From NCBI GenBank assembly GCA_029935275.1, contig JAOZKQ010000144.1, positions 1 through 5,689 on the forward strand: a stretch of 5,689 bases of DNA. Reading direction: 5' to 3'. This document shows positions 1 to 5,689 of the stretch, piece after piece. Each line of letters opens with the position of its first letter. The stretch's first letter is position 1. The notes beneath the pieces are model-generated. The model saw nothing but the letters and a program-made list of their open reading frames with translations. It did not search any database and had not been told where the DNA came from. Origin of the DNA: Bacteroidales bacterium. GTDB lineage: Bacteria; Bacteroidota; Bacteroidia; Bacteroidales; VadinHA17. A program made the position numbers and the translations under genes.

Positions 1-1136
1 TTCAATCACATGCACTGCATTTTTTCCATTTAGCCTCTCCCGATATGCTTTTTGGCATTGAAGCAGATCCAAATATAAGAAATATCATTGGAGTAGCCCT
101 GGAACATAAAGATCTTGCAGTACAAGGTGTTATGATGCGTAAATTTGGCCAGGAAGTTATTCAGGCCACAGCAGGAAAAAAGATTCATGGTACCGGAGCT
201 ATCCCGGGAGGAATGAATAAAAGCCTTAGTCCTGAAGAAAGAGATTCTTTTCTTTTAGGCGATGACCCATTAAATGTAGATAAAATGATTGAATGGTCTG
301 TTGGTGCCCTGGATTTTTTCAAATCTTACCATAACACAAACCGGGAACTGGTTGACAACTTTGCAAATTTCCCTTCTTCTCATTTAAGCCTTGTAAGAAA
401 AGATGGTGCTATGGACCTTTATCATGGGGTTTTAAGAGCTGTGGATTCTAAAGGAAACAAGATTTTGCATGATGTGGACTATCAAAAATATTATGAATAC
501 ATTGGAGAAGAAGTCAGATCCTGGACTTATATGAAATTTCCATTCTTAAAAGAATACGGGAAAAAAGACGGTTGGTACAGAGTAGGCCCACTGGCAAGAA
601 TGAATACAGTAGATTTTATCCCTACTCCCTTAGCCCAAAAAGAACATGAAATTTTTAAGGCATACACTAATGGTAAACCAAACGGTATGTCAATGCATAT
701 GCATTGGGCCCGGCTTATAGAAATCCTGCATTCAGCTGAAATGATGAAAGAATTACTACAGGACCCTGACATAACAGGTGATAAGCTGGTTATAAAAGGC
801 ACAAAACAAAATGAAGGAGTGGGCGTAATTGAAGCACCCCGGGGCACACTTTTCCATCATTATAGAATTAATGAAAATGACCAGATTGATATGTGCAACC
901 TCATAGTTTCAACAACTAATAACAACACACCCATGAACCTGGCCGTTGAATCTGTTGCAAAAAGCTACATGGATGGACATGCGGTAATTTCTGAAGGAAT
1001 GATGAATGCTGTTGAAGTAGCAATCCGGGCATACGATCCCTGCCTCAGTTGTGCAACTCATGCACTCGGGAAAATGCCTCTTGAAATTAAAGTGTTGGAT
1101 AAAAAGGGAAATCTGCTTGATGAAAAAAGATCCTAA
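1..1136 (+). CDS. hoxH: [NiFe]-hydrogenase large subunit, HoxH-like (group 3d), 5'-truncated by window edge
   Basis: Catalytic subunit of a cytoplasmic bidirectional [NiFe] hydrogenase, which interconverts H2 with protons and electrons and in group 3d exchanges them with NAD(H) through diaphorase partners. The frame is open from base 3 and the codons before the ATG at 45 read QSHALHFFHLASPD, a conserved large-subunit stretch, so that ATG is internal. 377 residues are visible; with HoxH near 470-490 aa, about 100 are missing, including the N-terminal RxCGxC nickel-binding motif. Visible hallmarks are FGQEVIQATAGKKIHG, the MHMHWARLIEILHSAEMM region, EAPRGTLFHHY, and the C-terminal DPCLSCATH at 1035-1061, whose two Cys complete the NiFe ligand set. 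The 24 residues after that His (1062-1133) are the expected removable tail. The HoxH assignment rests on recalled similarity (DPCLSCATHALG, RKFGQE); groups 3b/3c are less likely. The endopeptidase gene follows 43 nt downstream. Confidence 0.9.
   Translation, partial: QSHALHFFHLASPDMLFGIEADPNIRNIIGVALEHKDLAVQGVMMRKFGQEVIQATAGKKIHGTGAIPGGMNKSLSPEERDSFLLGDDPLNVDKMIEWSVGALDFFKSYHNTNRELVDNFANFPSSHLSLVRKDGAMDLYHGVLRAVDSKGNKILHDVDYQKYYEYIGEEVRSWTYMKFPFLKEYGKKDGWYRVGPLARMNTVDFIPTPLAQKEHEIFKAYTNGKPNGMSMHMHWARLIEILHSAEMMKELLQDPDITGDKLVIKGTKQNEGVGVIEAPRGTLFHHYRINENDQIDMCNLIVSTTNNNTPMNLAVESVAKSYMDGHAVISEGMMNAVEVAIRAYDPCLSCATHALGKMPLEIKVLDKKGNLLDEKRS
1035..1133 (+). other. C-terminal NiFe ligand motif and 24-residue cleavable tail of the large subunit
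   Basis: DPCLSCATH (1035-1061) matches the DPCxxCxxH signature that supplies two cysteines to the NiFe site. Established knowledge of the family is that a dedicated endopeptidase cuts directly after the His once nickel is in place. The tail left here, ALGKMPLEI to EKRS (1062-1133), is 24 residues, the same length I recall for the tail removed from Ralstonia eutropha HoxH. The presence of the tail means this enzyme uses the protease-dependent maturation route, unlike hydrogenases that end at the His. Confidence 0.85.
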
Positions 1137-1179
1137 AAATCTTCAAAAAGCGAATTAAACTTACAGCAAATCCAAGAAA

Positions 1180-1704
1180 ATGAAAAAACAAAAAAAGATT
1201 CTCATTTATGGCTATGGTAATCCGGGGAGGCAGGATGACGGCCTGGGAATTGTCTTCTCGGAAGCAATAGAGAAATGGGCAAGTGAAAATAAATTTGATC
1301 ACATAAGCTGTGACTCGAACTACCAGTTGAATATTGAAGATGCAGAAATAATATCAAATTACGACCTGGTCCTTTTTGCTGATGCATCACAGGAAGATAT
1401 TGAAGACTATTCAATTACCTCAGTAGAATGTTCCTCTTCGAGGATAGAATTCTCAATGCATGCAGTATCTCCGGCATTTGTTTTAGACTTGTGTAATAAG
1501 ATATATAATAAATCGCCTGAAACCTATCTTTTACATTTGAAAGGGTATGAATGGGATTTTAAAGAAGGCTTAAGCCCCGAGGCTCAAAATAATTTCAACA
1601 AGGCTTTTCTGAAAATTACGAATGCGGTAAAACAACAATCAGATTTCAAAGCTATTGTAAACCCCAAATTAGAAAACAGGGAATTTAAGCTAGTAAACAA
1701 ATAA
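1180..1704 (+). CDS. Hydrogenase maturation endopeptidase (HoxW/HybD family)
   Basis: Cytoplasmic nickel-sensing protease expected to remove the C-terminal tail of the hydrogenase large subunit encoded just upstream. The 174-aa length fits the family (HybD is about 164). Residues 7-23 form the first strand and loop, ILIYGYGNPGRQDDGLG, equivalent to the G-x-GN-x(4)-D[DE]-x-[IL]G signature. Asp20, Asp68 (in LVLFADAS) and His94 (in SMHAVSP) line up with HybD Glu16, Asp62 and His93, which bind metal. Asp in place of Glu at the first position is frequent in this family. YQLNIEDA (48-55) and the late GLSPEAQ (130-136) are also family-like. The start ATG is preceded by an A-rich stretch with no Shine-Dalgarno sequence, as is usual in Bacteroidota. 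The 43-nt gap and shared strand suggest cotranscription with the large subunit. The partner is inferred from adjacency. The last 20 or so residues look like a non-conserved tail. I leave the symbol blank because hoxW versus other clade names cannot be settled here. Confidence 0.88.
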   Translation: MKKQKKILIYGYGNPGRQDDGLGIVFSEAIEKWASENKFDHISCDSNYQLNIEDAEIISNYDLVLFADASQEDIEDYSITSVECSSSRIEFSMHAVSPAFVLDLCNKIYNKSPETYLLHLKGYEWDFKEGLSPEAQNNFNKAFLKITNAVKQQSDFKAIVNPKLENREFKLVNK

Positions 1705-1742
1705 TCACACCGGTTAAATAAACAATCAGACATTCCTGTTTC

Positions 1743-1784
1743 AAAAAATTCTTCCACCAACATGGTAGGATTTTTTTATTTTTT
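1743..1784. terminator. Probable bidirectional intrinsic terminator between convergent genes
   Basis: TCCACC (1753-1758), a 5-nt loop (AACAT) and GGTAGGA (1764-1770, one bulged A at 1767) form a short hairpin. On the plus strand it runs directly into T7-A-T6 (1771-1784). On the minus strand it is followed, after about 5 nt, by the T-run complementary to 1743-1748. Its place 49 nt after the endopeptidase stop and 30 nt beyond the transporter stop suits termination of both transcripts. The stem is short and bulged, so strength is uncertain. Confidence 0.55.
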
Positions 1785-1800
1785 CCCAATCTCACACCCT

Positions 1801-2523
1801 CTACAAGCCCAAAAAGATAATAGCCAAACCACTAATAAGTATAGTAGCCCCGGCCAATGCGTGAGAATACCTTTCCAATTTCCCCAAATGAATAAAGCTG
1901 ACTCCGTAATAGCCAACTATTACAACAAATATCATTGTTATAATGGTAATAAGCCCAAATATTGCTGTTACAATGAATAAGCCCCAGTAATTATGTTCTG
2001 CTGCAGGATACATAAGAATTGGTATAAGTGGTTCGCAAGGGCCTAAAACAAATACGGTAAAAAGTATCCAGGGGGTAATGTTTTTCTTTCTCTCATTTTT
2101 CTCCTCTATATGAACATGTGCATGCGCGTTATGATGATTATGCTTATGATCATGATAAGTACCATCCTCATGAACATGAATATGGCTGTGTTTCTTATTT
2201 CTGTATGCTTTTCGTAAACCCCAGACAAAATAGGCAAATCCAAATGCAATAAGCAACCAGGCTGCCAGGCTACCTCTCTCCTCTTCAATACCAGTTAGTC
2301 TATTAACTCCCAGACCCATGGCAATACCGATGAATCCAAGGAGAACAGAACTAAGAACATGTCCAATTCCACTTGCAAAGGTTACCCAAAGCGTTTTTGT
2401 TAAAGACCATTTTCCAGCACGGGACATCACAATAAATGGCAAATAATGATCCGGACCAAATAAGGTATGGAAAAGCGCTATTGATGCAGCAGTAATCGAA
2501 AGTAATTGAATTTCTTCAGTCAT
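1801..2523 (-). CDS. Polytopic membrane protein with His-rich loop, UreH/NicO-like putative nickel/cobalt transporter
   Basis: Probable inner-membrane metal transporter of 240 aa. I choose the ATG at 2523; the frame opens 6 codons earlier at a TTG (2541), but those residues (ICFNF) add nothing recognisable. About six hydrophobic segments can be seen, near residues 5-24, 43-72, 85-103, 150-168, 179-206 and 219-240. The first segment ends in HTLFGPDHYLPF (His19, Asp25, His26), resembling the HX4DH nickel motif of NiCoT permeases but with one extra residue. Between the two halves lies a loop (residues 112-138) with 12 His in 27 residues. After it comes GPCEPLIP (161-168), reminiscent of the DsbD/CcdA-type fold. 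From memory, proteins of this kind are annotated as UreH-domain or TauE/SafE-like. It lies tail-to-tail with the hydrogenase genes, which makes nickel a plausible substrate; Co, Zn or another metal, and export rather than import, remain possible. Confidence 0.72.
   Translation of the reverse strand: MTEEIQLLSITAASIALFHTLFGPDHYLPFIVMSRAGKWSLTKTLWVTFASGIGHVLSSVLLGFIGIAMGLGVNRLTGIEEERGSLAAWLLIAFGFAYFVWGLRKAYRNKKHSHIHVHEDGTYHDHKHNHHNAHAHVHIEEKNERKKNITPWILFTVFVLGPCEPLIPILMYPAAEHNYWGLFIVTAIFGLITIITMIFVVIVGYYGVSFIHLGKLERYSHALAGATILISGLAIIFLGL
2110..2190 (-). other. Histidine-rich metal-binding loop of the membrane protein
   Basis: Residues 112-138 of the transporter-like protein contain 12 His, mostly in alternating H-x-H arrays (HSHIHVH at the start, HAHVH at the end) broken by an EDGTY spacer. 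Such loops bind Ni, Co or Zn and occur in RcnA, ZIP and CDF transporters and nickel chaperones. The loop sits between the two hydrophobic halves and is followed by a charged KNERKKN stretch, consistent with a soluble, probably cytoplasmic, position. Confidence 0.85.
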
Positions 2524-2612
2524 AAAATTAAAACAGATCAATATAAAACAATAACATCTTACTTCTTATAAAGTTCTTCACGAATATACAATCATTTAAT
2601 TTAAAATATTTT
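2524..2612. other. AT-rich gap between DUF5916 gene and transporter gene
   Basis: This 89-nt spacer is very AT-rich and separates two minus-strand genes. I see no GC-rich hairpin with a T-run after the DUF5916 stop, so readthrough into the transporter is possible. I also see no full match to the Bacteroidota promoter (TTTG and TAnnTTTG); TATATTCG on the minus strand is the nearest, with one mismatch. Whether the transporter has its own promoter is open. Confidence 0.4.
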
Positions 2613-4775
2613 TTACAACCAAATTGCATAAGTTAATTTCAGAATCAGTTGGTTTGCCTGATAGCTCCATCGGTCAGTTATATCATTTATCATATTATGA
2701 TTGTAAACTACAAACAAATCCCCTTTTGGGCTAAAAGTCCATCGTAATCGTGAATTCGAACCCAGATTCCTGCTTTCATTATCGTATTGAACAAAAGATG
2801 AAAGCTGTAAATCTGAAGAAAAGTTCAATAAAATACGGCCTGCCCAAAGATCCTGAACAAAATCCCCTTCAGGAAGGGAGCCTATATTTCTTTCAAATGA
2901 AAGCTCAAAATTCAAAAATGAAAAAGGCCTTAAATTCAATTGCAGCTCAATCTGATCAAGTGTTCCATTATAAAAACCTCCAAACCACCAGGTAAACTCC
3001 CCGTTTACCTTTCGCTTACTCGCTGTTTCCAACTCAAGCCTGTAACGCATCCAATGATATGCCCCCGGCTGCAAAATAACACCATCTACTATTTCAAAAG
3101 GTTCTTCTAATTGCTCCCCAACCGGCATCACATTAAACTCAAACCGATCTGCACTCTCCAGCCTAAAATGAAATGGAGCAGTAAAATACCGGTAACTTTC
3201 CCATTTGTTGGATAAGTCAGTTACTGCACGAAAGGAGGACTCAAAAAAGAATTGCCGGATAAAGCTAATATCAGGCCTTGGCATATAATCTACGCCAAGC
3301 CTATACATGTTTACCCCCTTTCGCGGTACAAATCCAAGAGATGGGTCAAAAGCATCTCCAATTCTTTTATATCCGGCATAAATATCCCACAAGTCATTCG
3401 GATAATCAATGGAAATACCAAAAGCTGATTTATCGCCAATTAAAGAATCACGGCTATTTATCAAACCCCATACGCCTATCAGAAAATTCTTATCACCTTG
3501 CAGGGAGGATGTTTTGTAAGTAAAATCAATCCCACTTGTAAAACTATTGGATCTACCTTGTGGGTCACCAATGGTTGTTAAAAAACCTATTGTTGACTCT
3601 TCACCAATATTTTGTTTCACTCTGGCTACTCCAAGGTTTGTCTTTGACACCAAAGACTCAACTTCTCCCATATGCGTAACCAGGCCACTAAAATTGGTAT
3701 TTCTCACCTTCCCATCCAGCTTACCCCCAACCAAAAGAGGAATTTGCTGTCCTTCGAATAAGCCAATTTTTCGTGAAAAATAAGGAATAACATCATATCC
3801 CAATCCAAGTCCAAATTCATAAATATCTGCCCCCTGTAGAAAAAAGTCACGTTTCTCAGGATAGAATAATGGGAATCTGGTTAAATTTGTCCGCCTTGAA
3901 TCAACCTCTGTTTCTGCAAAATCAGTATTTATTGTCAACTGTCCGGTAATATCCGGAGTAAACCTTTCTGTCAGGTCAAGACTATTGTGCCACTTGGTTT
4001 TCAAATCCTCATCTACATTATTACTAAAATTAAGATTGGATGATCCACGTATAATTAATCCAATTCCCAGATTGAAATCAGGTAAATTTGTAAGCAAACC
4101 TGCATTACTTGTTTGTCCCAGGCGAATATCCTTGCTTATTGCAGTCCAGCGGTCAATTTCAAGTTTTCGCTGGATTTTACGCTCAATATTGAAACCCCAG
4201 TCCTTAAGATTTTTATTGAATGTAAGTGTTTTAACAGGAATACGTATTTCTACTGTCCAACCTTTTTCATTGATCTTTGTTTTCGCACTCCAAACAGCAT
4301 CCCAATTAGGATTCTCACGTTCACCAAAATAAGATACCAGGGCATCATACCTCGAGCCAAATGGATTTACCGCAAAAATATATCCTGTTCTGCCATCAAG
4401 ATAGGTATCAAAAACAAACTTCACATAATCCTCTCCTTCAAGCTCAGAATCCCTGGCCTTAGAGTATGCAACAATGTTATCAGGATCGTCTTCATAACAG
4501 ATAATTCCAAGATAGATGTTACGCTTATCCATTAGAATCTTAACTGTAGTACCCGTAGATGCAGATTCCCCTGTTTCAGGCTCTACCATAGTAAGTACAC
4601 CAATAGATGTTGCCTGTTTCCATTCATCCTCATCCAACACACCATTTAATAATATTTTTCCAGTAATCTGATAAGCACTAGCCAAAGGTCGTTGCCCCTG
4701 TCCGAATATAACTTCAGACAAGATCATTAGCGAGAATATGAATATACTATACTTTAGCCGGATGAATAATTTCAT
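2613..4775 (-). CDS. Secreted CBM9-like / DUF5916 outer-membrane protein
   Basis: A 720-aa protein of unknown physiological role. Residues 1-25 look like a Sec signal peptide (basic MKLFIRLK, hydrophobic IFIFSLMIL, cut near IFG/QGQ). Residues about 37-225 resemble a carbohydrate-binding-module-9 fold: LNGVLDEDEW (43-52), a YLGIICYEDDPD strand (88-99), VFDTYLDGRTGYIF (121-134), VWSAKTKINEKGWTVEIRIP (161-180) and WGFNIER (193-199). Residues 282-315 carry the stretch I associate with DUF5916, NTDFAETEVDSRR then LTRFPLFYPEKRDFFLQG. From about 330 to the end, amphipathic strands rich in aromatic residues, ending LILKLTYAIWL, suggest a beta-barrel in the outer membrane. Such proteins are frequent in Bacteroidota and usually annotated by domain only; sugar binding has not been shown here. 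It follows the MBL gene by 62 nt on the same strand. The ATG at 4775 gives a complete signal peptide, which supports that start. Confidence 0.85.
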   Translation of the reverse strand: MKLFIRLKYSIFIFSLMILSEVIFGQGQRPLASAYQITGKILLNGVLDEDEWKQATSIGVLTMVEPETGESASTGTTVKILMDKRNIYLGIICYEDDPDNIVAYSKARDSELEGEDYVKFVFDTYLDGRTGYIFAVNPFGSRYDALVSYFGERENPNWDAVWSAKTKINEKGWTVEIRIPVKTLTFNKNLKDWGFNIERKIQRKLEIDRWTAISKDIRLGQTSNAGLLTNLPDFNLGIGLIIRGSSNLNFSNNVDEDLKTKWHNSLDLTERFTPDITGQLTINTDFAETEVDSRRTNLTRFPLFYPEKRDFFLQGADIYEFGLGLGYDVIPYFSRKIGLFEGQQIPLLVGGKLDGKVRNTNFSGLVTHMGEVESLVSKTNLGVARVKQNIGEESTIGFLTTIGDPQGRSNSFTSGIDFTYKTSSLQGDKNFLIGVWGLINSRDSLIGDKSAFGISIDYPNDLWDIYAGYKRIGDAFDPSLGFVPRKGVNMYRLGVDYMPRPDISFIRQFFFESSFRAVTDLSNKWESYRYFTAPFHFRLESADRFEFNVMPVGEQLEEPFEIVDGVILQPGAYHWMRYRLELETASKRKVNGEFTWWFGGFYNGTLDQIELQLNLRPFSFLNFELSFERNIGSLPEGDFVQDLWAGRILLNFSSDLQLSSFVQYDNESRNLGSNSRLRWTFSPKGDLFVVYNHNMINDITDRWSYQANQLILKLTYAIWL

Positions 4776-4837
4776 CGATTTTATAATTTCTCTCTTTAAC
4801 TACCAGATGCAGCATTAGTGATAAAACCTGCAGTTTC
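4776..4837. other. Short spacer between MBL and DUF5916 genes
   Basis: The 62-nt gap on the minus strand holds a purine-rich AAAGAGAGAA about 12-21 nt before the DUF5916 ATG, too far away to be a standard ribosome binding site. There is no convincing terminator and no match to a Bacteroidota promoter, so the two genes may be cotranscribed. Confidence 0.4.
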
Positions 4838-5689
4838 CTATACCGGGAAGAAATCCCCAATTTCAGACACCACAAAAGTAGTTGTAAAACTCAATTTATT
4901 GGATGTATTATTTAACCAATTTTGCAAGTCCATGCTATTTAGAATTGATTTATTATAATATGTTTTATCCTCCTGCCCACTATAATGCACTGGCAGGGTC
5001 ATCTCTGGATTAATCTTCTGTACAAGATCAAAAACTGTAAGGCATAAATCATTTTTATTTTTCAACTGTGCCTTAAGGCTCTCAAAATATTCAGGCAAAT
5101 ATGCATAATCAGAAAAAGAAACAAATGGTTCAAAAACAGAATCAATGTCCAGCTTTTGGATAAATTCATTAAGAAATTTAATGCCCTGACCCTCCCCTTT
5201 TGAAATACTCCAATGATTTGACCTTGGATATGGAAAGCGATTATTGGCATCCACTACCAGATAATTAACATTTGAAAGCCTTTCATAAGCCCTTTCATTC
5301 AATAATGGCAAAAGCACATCTCCGGTAAACAGTACTCTTGATAAGCTGTCAAGATCGTTTTCTATTTCAAACAAAAACATAGCCGAGCCTCCGGCTGAAT
5401 TCCCATGATATACAGGGAAAGCAGTTACATGCACATTATTTAGCCCATGAATTTCAGTATTTATACCAAATTCAAGCGGATGAAAATCTATTAGTTCCCT
5501 GAGATGTGGAATAGTTTTTAAAATTGTTTGCCAGCAATTTTCGGTAGCATATAAAGGATATCTCTGCTTATTATGAAAGCGATAATAGCTCTGAGCAATC
5601 CAGTCAATACCTAATATGTGATCAAAATGTGGATGAGTAATAAAAAGTGCATCCGGAATACGGTTATAGCTATTCAACAAAAAAGGAAT
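4838..5689 (-). CDS. Metallo-beta-lactamase-fold hydrolase, 5'-truncated by window edge
   Basis: A zinc-dependent hydrolase of the MBL superfamily; the substrate is unknown. The frame stays open to the window edge (codons read IPF before the TTG at 5680), so the true start lies to the right. 283 residues are visible, and a short N-terminal part of the fold (the first strands before motif 2) is missing. Motif 2 is THPHFDHILG (HxHxDH at 5618-5635). Later come YHGNSAGGSAM (a candidate motif-3 His), LFTGDVLLPLL (the bridging Asp), DANNRFPYPRSNHWSI (a His resembling the HST region of the tRNase Z/PhnP branch) and a final LPVHYSG. The order and the Lactamase_B_2-like style suggest the PhnP/PqqB/tRNase Z side of the superfamily and therefore possibly a phosphodiesterase, but I cannot assign it to any of these. 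No signal peptide can be judged because the N-terminus is absent. It is the first visible gene of the minus-strand run, with the DUF5916 gene 62 nt downstream. Confidence 0.85.
   Translation of the reverse strand: MPFLLNSYNRIPDALFITHPHFDHILGIDWIAQSYYRFHNKQRYPLYATENCWQTILKTIPHLRELIDFHPLEFGINTEIHGLNNVHVTAFPVYHGNSAGGSAMFLFEIENDLDSLSRVLFTGDVLLPLLNERAYERLSNVNYLVVDANNRFPYPRSNHWSISKGEGQGIKFLNEFIQKLDIDSVFEPFVSFSDYAYLPEYFESLKAQLKNKNDLCLTVFDLVQKINPEMTLPVHYSGQEDKTYYNKSILNSMDLQNWLNNTSNKLSFTTTFVVSEIGDFFPV

Noticed and set aside
527..847. Minus-strand 106-aa open frame
   Set aside because: It is entirely antisense to the conserved hydrogenase large subunit.
45..1136. ATG at 45 as the start of the hydrogenase large subunit
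   Set aside because: The frame is open upstream to the window edge and encodes conserved large-subunit residues (QSHALHFFHLASPD), so the gene is truncated rather than starting here.
1762..1980. Plus-strand 72-aa open frame
   Set aside because: It starts inside the terminator hairpin, lies mostly antisense to the transporter, and its product (rich in Asn, Tyr and Cys) shows no recognisable domain.
2530..2548. FNR-like half site (TTGAT on the minus strand) just before the transporter
   Set aside because: The second half of the palindrome (ATCAA) is missing, and such a half site is expected by chance in AT-rich DNA.
2565..2585. Imperfect inverted repeat around CTTATAAAGT and near promoter TATATTCG
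   Set aside because: The arms are only about 4 nt and the promoter-like string lacks a properly spaced TTTG; too weak to call.
3985..4535. Two overlapping plus-strand open frames of 115 and 140 aa
   Set aside because: Both lie wholly antisense to the well-supported DUF5916 gene and show no family features; they are frame shadows.
4795..4837. Possible hairpin (GCAG/CTGC arms) after the MBL gene
   Set aside because: Four-base arms with a long loop and no T-run do not make a terminator.
5062..5250. Minus-strand 62-aa frame with hydrophobic residues
   Set aside because: It overlaps the MBL gene in another frame on the same strand; the MBL frame has the catalytic motifs.
1..5689. tRNA/rRNA genes, CRISPR repeats, insertion sequences, attachment sites
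   Set aside because: Nothing resembling these was seen by eye; coding genes cover nearly the whole window.

Overview
The window reads as chromosomal DNA of a Bacteroidota bacterium. It is AT-rich, has short intergenic gaps with no clear Shine-Dalgarno sequences, and carries a long CBM9-like/DUF5916 outer-membrane-type protein of a kind common in that phylum. This assignment is inferred from protein style and gene content, not from a marker gene.

Layout: two plus-strand genes on the left face three minus-strand genes on the right. Left block (1-1704, +): a 5'-truncated [NiFe]-hydrogenase large subunit, best matched to HoxH of cytoplasmic NAD-linked (group 3d) hydrogenases, followed after 43 nt by its likely C-terminal processing endopeptidase (HoxW/HybD family). 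The reading frame of the large subunit is open to the first base, so the start of the operon (probably the small subunit and diaphorase subunits) lies to the left. The two blocks meet at a 96-nt gap (1705-1800) holding a small hairpin with T-runs on both strands, a likely bidirectional terminator.

Right block (5689-1801, -), in transcription order: a metallo-beta-lactamase-fold hydrolase whose 5' end lies beyond the right edge; a 720-residue secreted CBM9-like/DUF5916 protein with a probable beta-barrel; and a 240-residue polytopic membrane protein with a histidine-rich cytoplasmic-type loop, resembling UreH/NicO-type nickel or cobalt transporters.

How they may work together: the large subunit needs nickel inserted before its 24-residue tail is clipped, the neighbouring endopeptidase is the expected clipper, and the His-rich membrane protein is a candidate nickel handler for the same enzyme although it is on the opposite strand. 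The MBL and DUF5916 genes have no evident link to hydrogen metabolism and may be a separate unit. No RNA genes, mobile elements, CRISPR arrays or long repeats were seen. Nothing here amounts to a clearly new system. The most interesting points are the divergent metal-binding motifs and two-half architecture of the transporter, and the unexplained MBL-DUF5916 pairing.
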